Source: Actinomadura sp. 6K520 (GTDB lineage: Bacteria; Actinomycetota; Actinomycetes; Streptosporangiales; Streptosporangiaceae). Taken from it: a stretch of 64,000 nt of DNA. The notes below the pieces were generated by a model. The model was not told the DNA's origin, did not search any database, and saw nothing but the letters and a program-made list of their open reading frames with translations. Shown piece after piece: positions 27,145 through 36,030 of this stretch (position 1 is the stretch's first letter; each line of letters starts with the position of its first letter). A program made the translations under genes and the position numbers. Where the stretch lies: positions 1 through 64,000 of the forward strand of contig NZ_SMLC01000015.1 in the NCBI RefSeq assembly GCF_004349245.1, in the 5' to 3' direction.

Positions 27145-27249
27145 CTCGCGGCTCCCTGCGAATCCGACGGCGTTGTCGACCTGCCGGGGACCTACCCGCC
27201 CACGCGCCGCGAAATACCGCCTCGCACGATTTGCCGCGTTCCGGTGGGG

Positions 27250-27759
27250 TCAGTCGAGGAGGTGCGGGAGTTCCTGGGTGGCATACCAGAGGAGTTCGTG
27301 GCCGTCGGCGCCGTCCACGGTGAAGACGGCGTCGTCGTCGCCCGCGTCGGCGGCCGGGACGGCCTGTGCGGCGGCGGCGATGTCGGCGGCGGCGTCCGCG
27401 TCGTCCACGTGCCCGGAGGCGATCCACCTCCAGGGGACGGCGGCGGACACCTCGACCAGCGCCCGGTCGCCGCCGCCCACTCCGGCGTCGCCGCGGGCCC
27501 AGCCGACCAGGTCGTCGGGCACCTCCGCGGCGAGCACCACGCGGCGGCGCGGGACGGACGGGTCGGCGGCGAGCAGCCGCAGGGAGGCGCGGGCGGCGGC
27601 GGACATCGCCGCGTACTCCAGTTCCTCCAGGTCGCCGCCCGCGTACCACTCGCGCAGCGCGGGCGTGACGGCGTGGGCGGTGAGCGGCGCGGGGCCGATC
27701 TCCTTCGCGGCGTGGACGCCGGCGAGGAGCGTGAGCGTGGACGGCAGGTAGACGCGCAT
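27250..27759 (-). CDS. Conserved actinobacterial protein of unknown function
   Basis: 169-residue soluble protein beginning MRVYLPSTLTLLAGVHAAKEIG and containing VVLAAEVPDDLV and a C-terminal HELLWYATQELPHLLD. The pattern resembles a small family found widely in actinobacteria and listed as a DUF (possibly DUF6912), but I cannot confirm it. It starts 25 bp after the HAD gene at 27785 on the same strand, suggesting co-transcription. No motif points to an enzyme. Confidence 0.7.
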   Translation of the reverse strand: MRVYLPSTLTLLAGVHAAKEIGPAPLTAHAVTPALREWYAGGDLEELEYAAMSAAARASLRLLAADPSVPRRRVVLAAEVPDDLVGWARGDAGVGGGDRALVEVSAAVPWRWIASGHVDDADAAADIAAAAQAVPAADAGDDDAVFTVDGADGHELLWYATQELPHLLD

Positions 27760-27784
27760 GACGGTCAGCCAGTCTGCCAGACGG

Positions 27785-28438
27785 TCAGGCCAGCAGGCCG
27801 AGGGCGCGCAGTTCGGCGATGGTGGTGTCGGGCGAGGTGTGGTGGATGCCGCGGATGCCGAGCCGCTCGGCGGCGCGGATGTTGTGCTCGATGTCGTCGA
27901 TGAAGACGCACTCGGCGGGGTCCGTGCCGAGCAGCTCCAGGGCGTGCCGGAAGATCCGCTCGTCGGGCTTGCGCATCCCGACCTCGCTGGAGATGACGAC
28001 GGCGTCGAAGAGGTCGGCGAACAGGTCGTGGGGGTACTCGTTGCCCCAGGAGTTCGACAGCAGCGCGGTGCGGGTCCCGTAGGCGCGGGCGGCGCGCAGC
28101 GCGTCGTACATCGGCTGGACGGGGCTGAACGAGCCGAACATGCGGGCGATCAGCCCGGCGGCCGCCACGGGCCCGCCGTCCACGGTGAGCAGTTCGGCGG
28201 CGAGGAGCCGCTCGAACTCGTCGACGGCCAGCGAGCCGTCCTCCAGCCCGTGGATGGGGTTGGTGCCGGCGCCGTCGTACGCCTGCTTCACCCAGGCCCG
28301 CATGACGCGCTTGTAGTGCTGGACGTCGATGCGGTCGGCGGCGAGCCAGACGTCGATCGCGTCGGCGAGCGGGGAGGTCAGGACGCCGCCCCAGTCGGTG
28401 ATCACGGCCTTGACGGCGGGGGATGCTTCGTCGGACAC
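27785..28438 (-). CDS. HAD-IA family hydrolase
   Basis: 217-residue HAD hydrolase of the group resembling the N-terminal phosphatase of epoxide hydrolase. Motif I is ITDWGGVLTS with the nucleophile Asp present (the DxGGV variant is common in this group). Motif II is ALLSNSW, motif III lysine is in GMRKPDERIF, and motif IV is FIDDIEHNI. All four motifs are complete, unlike the neighbour at 24658. Substrate unknown. It is probably co-transcribed with the small gene at 27250. Confidence 0.88.
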   Translation of the reverse strand: MSDEASPAVKAVITDWGGVLTSPLADAIDVWLAADRIDVQHYKRVMRAWVKQAYDGAGTNPIHGLEDGSLAVDEFERLLAAELLTVDGGPVAAAGLIARMFGSFSPVQPMYDALRAARAYGTRTALLSNSWGNEYPHDLFADLFDAVVISSEVGMRKPDERIFRHALELLGTDPAECVFIDDIEHNIRAAERLGIRGIHHTSPDTTIAELRALGLLA

Positions 28439-28674
28439 GGCCCGATCGTAGGCGATTCCCGGCCAATTCCCGAATCTTGTTCTACCGGGGCGGCCCGCCG
28501 GCCCGTACCAAGCGCACCCGGTTCACGTCCGTGATCACACGATCGGCGCCGGCGGCGATCGCGTGACCACGGACCCCCCATCGGCCGGCGTCTCCCCCGC
28601 CGGGCCGTCCCGTCCGGTCCGGCGGCGCTCGCGCCGCCGCGCACCGGTCCGTTCGCTGACGCGGATCCGCCCGG

Positions 28675-29571
28675 TCAGGCGGATCTCAGCCGCTGCAGCG
28701 CCTCCCGGACGCCGCCCTCGGTCTCCTCCAGCACCACGGTCGCGCGTGCCGCGGGCACCTCGCCGAGCAGCGAGACCAGTGCGACGCGGGTGTTCCCCCC
28801 CGCCTCCGCCAGCGCGTTCTCGCAGGTGCGGGAGTCCATCCCCGTCGCCTCGGTGAGGATGCGCACCAGCCGGGCGCGCAGCTTGGAGTTGAGCGCGTTC
28901 ACGCTGATCATCAGGTTGGAGTAGGTGCGCCCCATCCTGATCATCAGCGTGGTGGAGAAGGAGTTGAGCACCAGCTTGGTCGCGGTGCCGGCCTTCATCC
29001 GGGTGGAGCCGCTGATCACCTCCGGTCCGGTGGCGAGGCCGATGTGCACCTCCACCTCGTCCCCGTACGGCGTGTGCGGATTGCAGCTGATCAGCGCGGT
29101 GCGGGCGCCCACCGCGGCGGCGGCGCGCAGTGCCCCCACCACGTAGGGCGTGCGCCCGCTCGCCGCGATGCCGATGGCGACGTCGCCCGGCTGCACGTCG
29201 TGCGCGTCCCGGCGGCCGAGCTCGGCGTCGTCCTCGACGTCGGAGATCGCCTGCGACAGGGCGCCCGGCCCGCCCGCGTGGTGCGCCACGACGCGGCCCC
29301 AGATGCCGAACGTCGGCGGCAGCTCGGCGGCGTCGATCACCGCGAGCCGGCCCGACGTGCCGGCGCCGAAGTAGTGGACGCGCCCGCCCGCCCGCAGCGA
29401 GTCGACCGACAGGTCGACCAGCCGGGCGACCTCCGGCAGGACGGACGCCACGACCATCGGCACGGTCGCGTCCTCGGTGTTGATCAGGTGCAGCACCTCC
29501 AGTGTCGGCAGCGTGTCGACGTCGAGGGTCCGGGGGTTGCGTCCCTCCGTGGGGAGCTCGCAATCGATCAC
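28675..29571 (-). CDS. murQ: N-acetylmuramic acid 6-phosphate etherase
   Basis: Cleaves the D-lactyl ether of MurNAc-6-P to give GlcNAc-6-P, linking wall recycling to NagA. The 298-residue protein has the family N-terminus (TEGRNPRTLDVDTLPTLEVL), an SIS domain with YFGAGTSGRLAVIDAAELPPTFG including the conserved catalytic Glu, and the second signature SGSTRMKAGTATK. Its start overlaps the stop of the RpiR regulator gene by 4 bp (ATGA), so the two are translationally coupled. The product GlcNAc-6-P is handled by NagA encoded at 38566. Confidence 0.96.
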   Translation of the reverse strand: MIDCELPTEGRNPRTLDVDTLPTLEVLHLINTEDATVPMVVASVLPEVARLVDLSVDSLRAGGRVHYFGAGTSGRLAVIDAAELPPTFGIWGRVVAHHAGGPGALSQAISDVEDDAELGRRDAHDVQPGDVAIGIAASGRTPYVVGALRAAAAVGARTALISCNPHTPYGDEVEVHIGLATGPEVISGSTRMKAGTATKLVLNSFSTTLMIRMGRTYSNLMISVNALNSKLRARLVRILTEATGMDSRTCENALAEAGGNTRVALVSLLGEVPAARATVVLEETEGGVREALQRLRSA

Positions 29572-30566
29572 CGACGCCTCCGGTCGGGTCGCACGGTCCG
29601 TCCGCGGACCGCCTCGAAGGTGGCTTCCAGGGCCTTGCGGGTCGGCCCGTAGGTACGCTGCGCGACTCCGACGAACAGGCAGTCGACCACCGTGAGCTGC
29701 GCCAGCCGGCTCGCGGTCGCGCCGGAGCGGAAGGTCGTCTCCCGTGCCGCCGTCGTGAGGATCAGATCCGCCGCGTCCGCGATGGGGGACTTGGGGAAGT
29801 TGGTGAGCGCCACGGTCTTGGCGCCCCTGCTCCGGGCGACCTCCAGGGCGTCGATGGTCTCCACCGTCGCGCCCGTGTGGGAGATCCCGATCGCCACGTC
29901 GCCGCTGCCCAGCACCGCGGCGCTGGTCAGCATGATGTGGGCGTCCGCCCAGGCGGAGCAGACGCGTCCGATGCGGTGGAGCTTCTGCTGGAAGTCGGCC
30001 GCGACGAACGCGCTGGCGCCGACGCCGTAGACGTCGACCCGCTCCGCGGCGACGACCGCGTCCACGACCTGTTCGAGCATCTTGATGTCGAGCTGGGCGG
30101 CGGTCTCCTCGACGGCACGGGCGTCGGCGAAGGTCACCTTCTCGACGATCTGCTCAAGGGAGTCGTCGGGACTGATGTCGCTGCCGATGACCCGGCCGCC
30201 GGTGGCGCTCTGCGCCCGGCCCGCCTCGGTGGCGAGGGTCAGCCGCAGCTCCGGGTAGCCGTGGAATCCGATCGCCCGGCAGAACCTGATGACCGTGGTC
30301 TCCGACGTGCCGCAGGCCTGGGCGAGCTCGGTGATGGTGGAGTTGGCGACCCCTTCGGGGTCGTCGATGACGCGCTGCGCGACGCGCCGTTCGGCGGGGG
30401 GCAGGGAGGGCAGCAGCGACCGGACCCGGACCACGGTGCTCAGCGGCGTGGCGTCCCGGTCGCCCTGCCGGGCGGCCGCCTCGTCCTGTGGCGCGCCGGG
30501 CTCCCCCATGGTCCCCCGCTCGGGGCGCTGCTCGGGGCTCCGTTCGGAGCCGATGGGTTTCCTCAT
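29568..30566 (-). CDS. murR: RpiR-family regulator of murQ (MurR-like)
   Basis: 332-residue regulator with an N-terminal HTH_6 domain (about 45-120: ERRVAQRVIDDPEGVANSTITELAQACGTSETTVIRFCRAIG) and a C-terminal SIS sugar-phosphate-sensing domain (YGVGASAFVAADFQQKL...GISHTGATVETIDAL). Genetic coupling to murQ suggests it senses MurNAc-6-P or GlcNAc-6-P. ATG at 30566 lacks a Shine-Dalgarno, but a promoter-like pair places transcription start at or beside the ATG, so the mRNA may be leaderless. ATG at 30509 is an alternative. It is divergent from the aminosugar kinase gene. Confidence 0.93.
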   Translation of the reverse strand: MRKPIGSERSPEQRPERGTMGEPGAPQDEAAARQGDRDATPLSTVVRVRSLLPSLPPAERRVAQRVIDDPEGVANSTITELAQACGTSETTVIRFCRAIGFHGYPELRLTLATEAGRAQSATGGRVIGSDISPDDSLEQIVEKVTFADARAVEETAAQLDIKMLEQVVDAVVAAERVDVYGVGASAFVAADFQQKLHRIGRVCSAWADAHIMLTSAAVLGSGDVAIGISHTGATVETIDALEVARSRGAKTVALTNFPKSPIADAADLILTTAARETTFRSGATASRLAQLTVVDCLFVGVAQRTYGPTRKALEATFEAVRGRTVRPDRRRR

Positions 30567-30602
30567 GATGGAAATTTTCTTACGTGCAGGATGTCACGTC
30601 AA
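30567..30602 (-). promoter_or_regulatory. murR promoter with GAAA/TTTC palindrome
   Basis: On the minus strand TTGACG (30602-30597) is followed after exactly 17 bp by GAAAAT (30579-30574), a reasonable -35/-10 pair. The -10 lies inside a small palindrome GAAATTTTC (30571-30579), a candidate operator for autoregulation. Transcription would start right at the murR ATG, implying a leaderless message. Confidence 0.5.
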
Positions 30603-30627
30603 CGGTAGAAAAGGCTACGGTCGCCAT

Positions 30628-31986
30628 GTGTTGACCCATTTGGCCGGTCCTTACGTGGTCGGTATCGACGCGGGTGGCACGAAGACCCGCTGCGTCGTAC
30701 TGACGCTGGGGGGCGCCCTGGCCGGTTCCGGCACCGGCCCCGGGGCCAACCCCAACTCCGGAGGCGACACCGCAGGCGCGTTGACCACCGCCCTGCGGGA
30801 GGCCATCGGGGACCTGGACCGAACCCACATCCTCACCGGCGTCTTCGGGATCGCCGGTGCGGGCTCGGCCGGCCGGCCCGCCGCCGTGACGGCGGCGCGG
30901 CAGGCATGGCAGGCGGTCGGCCTGCGCGGCTCACCCGCGGTGGTGACCGATATCGCGGTGGCGTTCGCCGCGGGGACCAACGAACCCAAGGGCATCGTTG
31001 TGTTCTCCGGCACGGGCGCCGGCGCGGCGGTCATCAGCGACGGGACGATCGTGCAGCGCGCCGACGGCTACGGCTGGCTCGTCGGGGACGAGGGTTCGGC
31101 GGTATGGCTGGGGAAGGAGGCCGTCCGGGCCGCGCTCGCCGCCTACGACGGCCGCGGCTCCCCGACGCTGCTCACCGATTCGGTTCCCCGGGCCCTGCTC
31201 GGCGCCACCGTGGTCGCGGAGATCGACTCGGACAGGCGACGACCCCGCCATCCCAGGGCGCTGACCCTGGCCGGGGCCGGTTCGTCCTCCCCGGGCGCCT
31301 CCGTCCTCTCCCAGGCCGCCACGCTCTCCTCGGGGGGCGGCTCCCCCGGCGGGGGCGGTGCGCTCGGACCCGACTGCGGTCCGGGCACCATGGGCGGTCG
31401 CCTCCACTCCAGCGGCACGGGCACCGCCGTGCTGGACCCCGACGCCCCTGGTCCACCGCCCGGGAACGGGCCCTGCTCCCAGTCCGCCGACCGCTCCTCC
31501 GGCCCGCACGGTCCGCCCGGCGCGCACGGCCCGCCGGGACGCGGGTCGCCCGCCCATCTGGGGCCGCCGGGACACGCGATGGTCCCCGCCCCGGCGGCGC
31601 ACTCCGAGATGACCCGCACCCCGCTCAATCCACGGCTCGCGCAGGCGATCATCAAGGAGGTGTACGGCCGTCCTCCCGCGGCCCTGGGCCGGCTCGGCCC
31701 GGTCGTCGCCGCCGCCGCGGCCGCCGGTGATCCGGTGGCCCGGCGCATCACCGAAGAGGCCGCGCAGTGGCTGCTCCGCGACGTGGACGCGGTGCGCCCG
31801 GCCCTGTCCGACCCCGCCGCACCGGTCGTGATGCACGGCTCGGTGCTGCGCGAGGGACCCGTCGCCGACGCCGTCCGCACCGGGCTGCGCGACCGCTTCC
31901 GGGCGGCACCGCGCTGCGCCGGCGACGGAGCCGTCGGCGCGGCCGGGATGGCACTGCGCCGCCTCGGCCACGCACTGCCCGGCTGA
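30628..31986 (+). CDS. BadF/BadG-type aminosugar kinase with large Gly/Pro/Ser insert
   Basis: ASKHA-fold kinase that probably phosphorylates GlcNAc (or a muropeptide aminosugar) with ATP. The phosphate-1 motif is VVGIDAGGTKTRCVV; the phosphate-2 region VVFSGTGAGAAVISDG and the segment YGWLVGDEGSAVWLG follow. The C-terminal adenosine part includes MHGSVLREGPVADAV. The usual length is about 320 residues, while this protein has 452. The excess is a low-complexity stretch at about residues 200-330 (runs such as GGGSPGGGG and GPPGAHGPPGRG) between the two lobes. The frame stays open through it. GTG at 30628 is used; TTG 30631 is possible. It is divergent from murR and upstream of the nagZ-like gene. 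Confidence 0.88.
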   Translation: MLTHLAGPYVVGIDAGGTKTRCVVLTLGGALAGSGTGPGANPNSGGDTAGALTTALREAIGDLDRTHILTGVFGIAGAGSAGRPAAVTAARQAWQAVGLRGSPAVVTDIAVAFAAGTNEPKGIVVFSGTGAGAAVISDGTIVQRADGYGWLVGDEGSAVWLGKEAVRAALAAYDGRGSPTLLTDSVPRALLGATVVAEIDSDRRRPRHPRALTLAGAGSSSPGASVLSQAATLSSGGGSPGGGGALGPDCGPGTMGGRLHSSGTGTAVLDPDAPGPPPGNGPCSQSADRSSGPHGPPGAHGPPGRGSPAHLGPPGHAMVPAPAAHSEMTRTPLNPRLAQAIIKEVYGRPPAALGRLGPVVAAAAAAGDPVARRITEEAAQWLLRDVDAVRPALSDPAAPVVMHGSVLREGPVADAVRTGLRDRFRAAPRCAGDGAVGAAGMALRRLGHALPG

Positions 31987-32315
31987 GCCGCCCTCCCCGG
32001 CCCGCCGGTCCCGGCCAGGCCACTCGATCCGGCCCGGCCGGCCCCGCAAGGCAGACGGCACCGAAGCCGTCCGGGGCCATCGCGATGGACCCCGCCAGAT
32101 CCGCGATCCGCTGCGATCCGGGGTCCATCGTGATCGGGGGTGTTACCAGGGTGGCGGCGGGGCACCGGGAGCGTCCGCGATGGCCGCGTGACCGGTGGGA
32201 CCACCGCTGCGGCGGGAGCCGTCCGCTGATCGGTTCGACAGCGGCGCGGGGAGCGCATAACGTCGCGACGACCGATGCGACCGAGGAAGCGAGCCATGCC
32301 GGGGGGCCTGGTCGG
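31987..32315. other. Gap between aminosugar kinase and hexosaminidase genes
   Basis: About 330 bp without a supported gene. It contains one strong inverted repeat, listed separately, and presumably the promoter of the hexosaminidase gene. Confidence 0.45.
32079..32134. repeat. Long stem-loop with GATCCG triplet
   Basis: Fifteen-base arms (32079-32093 and 32120-32134, core CGATGGACCCC/GGGGTCCATCG, one G-U pair) enclose a 26-nt loop. The hexamer GATCCG occurs three times at 32098, 32105 and 32115, the last running into the right arm. It could be a terminator for the kinase gene or a regulatory hairpin. Confidence 0.55.
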
Positions 32316-33962
32316 GTGCGTGCATCACCTCCACGCGCGTTCGCGGCGGCGGCGCTGGCCATGATGATGGTCGCGGGCTGCGGCGGAGGCGAGAGCGGCA
32401 AGGGCGGACGGGCGTCGTCCGCCCCGTCCGGCGCGTCCTCCGCACCCGCGAAGCCGACGCCGGCGCCGGACGCCTGGATCCCCGGCCACGTCGCGAAGAT
32501 GAGCGTGGCCGACAAGGTCGGCCAGCTGTTCGTCCCCACGTTCTCCAGCCGCGCCGACGCCGTCGAGAAGATCCGGAAGTACCGCGTCGGCGGGCTGATC
32601 TACTTCCCCGGCAACATCTCCACCCCGGCGCGGACGGCCGCGCAGTCGAACGCGCTGCAGAAGGCGTCGAAGATCCCGCTGCTGCTCGGCGTGGACGAGG
32701 AGCAGGGCATCGTCTCGCGCACCCCGTTCGTCACCCGGTTCCCCGGCAACATGGCGCTCGGCGCGACCGGCGACCCCGCGCAGGCGCACGCCGCCGCCCA
32801 GGTCACCGGCCGGGAGCTGCGCGCCGTGGGGATCAACCTCGACTACGCCCCGGACGCCGACGTCAACGTGAACCCGCGCAACCCGGTGATCGGGCCGCGG
32901 TCGTTCGGCGCCGACCCGGCCCTGGTGGCGAAGATGGTCGCCGGCGCGGTCGGCGGCTACCAGTCCGCCGGGATCGCGGCCACCGCCAAGCACTTCCCGG
33001 GGCACGGCGACACCGCCACCGACAGCCACACCGGCCTGCCCGTGATCACGCACACCCGCGAGCAGTGGGAGCGGCTGGACGCGCCGCCGTTCCGGGCGGC
33101 GGTCGACACGGGCGTCGACATGATCATGACGGCGCACATCGTGATGCCCAAGCTCGACCGGTCGGGCGACCCGGCCACGCTCTCCAAGACGGTCCTCACC
33201 GGGCTGCTGCGCGACAGGCTCGGCTACCAGGGCGTGATCACCACGGACTCGCTGGAGATGGCGGGGGTGCGGCAGAAGTACGGCGACGCGCAGGTCCCGG
33301 TCCGGGCGATCAACGCGGGCGCCGACCAGCTGCTGATGCCGCCGAGCCTGCCGCGCGCCTACCGGGCGGTCCTCGCGGCCGTCCGCGCCGGGAAGATCAG
33401 CGAACGGCGGCTGGACGAGTCGGTCACCCGCATCCTCCGGCTCAAGCAGCGGCGCGGCCTGTTCCAGGGGACGGCCGCCGACCCGGCCAAGGCCGCCGGC
33501 GCGATCGGCACGGCCGCGCACCGGGCCACCGCCCGCCAGGTCGCGGAGCGCTCGGTGACCCTCGTCCGCAACGGGAACGGCGTGCTGCCCCTCAAGGGCA
33601 GGAAGGTCGCGGTCACCGGCCCGAAGAGCGCGGCGCTCCGCGCCGCGCTGCGCCGCCACGGCGTCGCGACGGCGGCGCCCGGTGCGGCGGACGTCACCGT
33701 CCTGACCACCGAGAACGCCGGGCAGGCCACGGCCGCCCGCATCCGCGCGCTGGGGCCGAAGCCGGTCGTCGCCGCCGCCCTCGGCCGCCCCTACGACCTC
33801 GACTCCGCCGGCGGTGCCGCGGCGGCGCTCGCCACGTACTCGGCCAAGGCCGTCTCGGTCAGCGCGCTCGCCAAGGTGCTGAGCGGCGCGGCGAGCCCGG
33901 CGGGCCGGCTCCCGGCGCCCGCGGCCGGGAAGCCGGTCGGGCACGGCCTCGGCTACGACTAG
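32316..33962 (+). CDS. Lipoprotein beta-N-acetylhexosaminidase (NagZ-like, GH3)
   Basis: Glycoside hydrolase family 3 enzyme that releases N-acetylglucosamine from muropeptides or chitin fragments outside the cell. The signal peptide ends in a lipobox (MMMVAGC), followed by a Ser/Pro-rich linker. The catalytic barrel has LLGVDEEQGIVSR, the NagZ-type loop KHFPGHGDTATDSHTG with the His-Asp acid/base, and the nucleophile Asp in ITTDSLEMAGV. A second alpha/beta domain follows. GTG at 32316 has GGGGGG upstream and begins directly with the signal peptide. Its stop lies only 11 bp from the ptsI stop on the other strand. Its product fits the PTS transporter and kinase encoded nearby. Confidence 0.93.
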   Translation: MRASPPRAFAAAALAMMMVAGCGGGESGKGGRASSAPSGASSAPAKPTPAPDAWIPGHVAKMSVADKVGQLFVPTFSSRADAVEKIRKYRVGGLIYFPGNISTPARTAAQSNALQKASKIPLLLGVDEEQGIVSRTPFVTRFPGNMALGATGDPAQAHAAAQVTGRELRAVGINLDYAPDADVNVNPRNPVIGPRSFGADPALVAKMVAGAVGGYQSAGIAATAKHFPGHGDTATDSHTGLPVITHTREQWERLDAPPFRAAVDTGVDMIMTAHIVMPKLDRSGDPATLSKTVLTGLLRDRLGYQGVITTDSLEMAGVRQKYGDAQVPVRAINAGADQLLMPPSLPRAYRAVLAAVRAGKISERRLDESVTRILRLKQRRGLFQGTAADPAKAAGAIGTAAHRATARQVAERSVTLVRNGNGVLPLKGRKVAVTGPKSAALRAALRRHGVATAAPGAADVTVLTTENAGQATAARIRALGPKPVVAAALGRPYDLDSAGGAAAALATYSAKAVSVSALAKVLSGAASPAGRLPAPAAGKPVGHGLGYD

Positions 33963-33973
33963 CCGGTGACCGG

Positions 33974-35677
33974 CTAGATCCCCAGCTCGGCCAGGCCGGG
34001 CAGGTGTCTCCCGGCCGCTTCGCGGGCCTGCCCGGGGGTCCGGGCGGTGCGGGCGGCCGCGGCGGCCTGGCGGCACTCGTCCAGCGTGTGGCGGGCGAGC
34101 GCGGCGCGCACGAGCGGGAGGGTCGGCGCGCTCATCGACAGCGACGTCACGCCGAGGCCGACCAGGACGCACGCGAGCGCCGGATCGGCCGCCGCCTCGC
34201 CGCACACCCCGCACGGGACGCCCGCGGCCGCCGCGGGGGCGACGAGGTCGAGCACCGCGGGCTGCCACGGGTCCTGGAGCCGCGCGAGGCCGCCGACCTG
34301 CCGGTCCGCCGCGCAGGCGTACTGCGCGAGGTCGTTGGTGCCGATGCTGAAGAACTCCACCTCCGGCGCGAGGTCGCGGGCGCGCAGCGCGGCGGCGGGC
34401 ACCTCGATCATGACGCCGGGATGCCGGATGCCGGCCTCGCGGCACGCCGCGGCGAACCAGGCGGCCTCGGCGGCGTCGGTCACCATCGGGGCCATGACCT
34501 GGAGCCGGGCGGTCAGCCCGGCGGCGGCGCGCGCCAGGGCGGCGAGCTGCGCCGCCAGGACGTCGGGGTGCCGGCGCATCATCCGCAGGCCGCGCTCGCC
34601 CAGCGCGGGGTTCGGCTCCTCCCCGGGGGCCGGGAGGAACCCGAGGGGCTTGTCGGCGCCCGCGTCGAGTGTCCGGACGACCACGCGGCCGCCGGGGAAC
34701 GACTCCAGGACCTTCCGGTACGCCTCCTCCTGCTCCTCGTCCGACGGGGGCGCCGAGCGGTCGAGGAAGAGGAACTCGGTGCGGTACAGGCCGACGCCCT
34801 CCGCACCGTGCGCCAGCGCCGCCTCGACGTCCTTCGGGCCGCCGATGTTCGCCAGCAGCGGCACCTTGTGCCCGTCTTTGGTGACGCCCGGTCCGGTGGA
34901 CTCCTCCAGCGCGGAAGCGCGGGCCGCGGCGGCGGCACGTGCCGCGGCGACCTCGGCGTCGGTCGGTTCGGGACGGACCGTCCCCGCCGAGCCGTCGACC
35001 AGGACGCGGGTCCCGTCGGCGAGGGACGTCGCGCCGGGCAGCGCCACGACGGCGGGCACGCCCATCGTCCGGGCCAGGATCGCGGTGTGGCTGGTGGGGC
35101 CGCCCTCCTCCGTCACGAACGCGACGACCTGCGCCGGATCGAGGACGGCGGTGTCGGCCGGCGCGAGGTCCCGGGCGACCAGGACGAACGGCTCGGCCGA
35201 CTCCGGAACGCCCGGCACCGGCAGGCCGAGCAGCCGCGCGACCGCGCGGTCGCGGATGTCGTCCAGGTCGCTGACCCGGGCCGCCAGGTACTCCCCGGCG
35301 CCGGCCAGCATCTCCCGGTAGACGCCGAACGCCTCGAACACGGCGCGGGCCGCCGCGGCCCCCGCGTCGATCCCGGCGCGCACGCCGTCGGCGAGGCCGG
35401 GGTCGCGGGCCATCATGGCCTGCGCGTTCAGCACGTCCCGCCCGGCGGTGTTGCCGGCCTCCGCGGCACGGCCGCCGCGCTCCTCCAGGTCGGCGGCGAC
35501 GGCCTCCAGCGCCGCGAGGGCGGTGTCGCGCTCGGCGGCGGCGTCCCCGCCGTGCCGGGACCCGGCCGGCGGCTCCGGCACGGCCCCCGCGATGGCGCGG
35601 ACCGGCCCGGCTCCGACGCCGGGGCTGACGCCCGCGCCCTGCAGCACCTCCGGCCTCCCGGGCTCGCTGTCCGGCAC
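33974..35677 (-). CDS. ptsI: PTS enzyme I (phosphoenolpyruvate-protein phosphotransferase)
   Basis: Takes phosphate from PEP and passes it to HPr. The 567-residue length is usual. The phosphorylated His197 lies in EGGPTSHTAILAR. The C-terminal PEP-binding domain has the FFSIGTNDLAQY and CGVCGEAAADP signatures with the active-site Cys. The gene follows ptsH with a single base between them, so the two are one unit. It is the last gene of the minus-strand run from nagA. Confidence 0.97.
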   Translation of the reverse strand: MPDSEPGRPEVLQGAGVSPGVGAGPVRAIAGAVPEPPAGSRHGGDAAAERDTALAALEAVAADLEERGGRAAEAGNTAGRDVLNAQAMMARDPGLADGVRAGIDAGAAAARAVFEAFGVYREMLAGAGEYLAARVSDLDDIRDRAVARLLGLPVPGVPESAEPFVLVARDLAPADTAVLDPAQVVAFVTEEGGPTSHTAILARTMGVPAVVALPGATSLADGTRVLVDGSAGTVRPEPTDAEVAAARAAAAARASALEESTGPGVTKDGHKVPLLANIGGPKDVEAALAHGAEGVGLYRTEFLFLDRSAPPSDEEQEEAYRKVLESFPGGRVVVRTLDAGADKPLGFLPAPGEEPNPALGERGLRMMRRHPDVLAAQLAALARAAAGLTARLQVMAPMVTDAAEAAWFAAACREAGIRHPGVMIEVPAAALRARDLAPEVEFFSIGTNDLAQYACAADRQVGGLARLQDPWQPAVLDLVAPAAAAGVPCGVCGEAAADPALACVLVGLGVTSLSMSAPTLPLVRAALARHTLDECRQAAAAARTARTPGQAREAAGRHLPGLAELGI

Positions 35678-35678
35678 C

Positions 35679-35951
35679 TCAGGCTCCCTCGGGCTCCGGG
35701 GTGGACAGCAGTTTCTCCAGGCTGTCGAGCAACTCCTCCGCGCCCTCGCCCTCCGCGGTCAGCGTGACCTCCTCCCCGTGCCGGGCGTCCAGCCCCAGCA
35801 CGGCGAGGATGCTCTTGGCGTTCACCGGGTCACCGCCGCGCCTGGCCACGGTCACGTCCATCGCGGCCTGGGCCGCGGTCTGCACGAACAGCGCGGCGGG
35901 CCGCGCATGCAGCCCCACCCGCGACTCGATCTTGACGTTGCGCACGCTCAC
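35679..35951 (-). CDS. ptsH: Phosphocarrier protein HPr
   Basis: 90-residue PTS carrier. His15 in RVGLHARPAA receives phosphate from enzyme I, and Ser47 in NAKSILAVLGL is the position of the regulatory serine in low-GC Gram-positives. The GTG start has GAGGAG 7 nt upstream. In Streptomyces ptsH lies apart from ptsI-crr, whereas here the general and sugar-specific PTS genes are together. Confidence 0.97.
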   Translation of the reverse strand: MSVRNVKIESRVGLHARPAALFVQTAAQAAMDVTVARRGGDPVNAKSILAVLGLDARHGEEVTLTAEGEGAEELLDSLEKLLSTPEPEGA

Positions 35952-36030
35952 CGCACACTCCTCATCGCTCTGGCCGGGTTCCGGCTCTTGACGTGTTCCA
36001 GCTCTTGCCGGTGTTCAGTTCTCACGCGTC

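Noticed and set aside
24425-27649. Long minus-strand frame continuing upstream of acetoacetate-CoA ligase
   Set aside because: Beyond the ligase start it passes through other genes in the wrong frame; the ATG at 24424 has a strong ribosome site.
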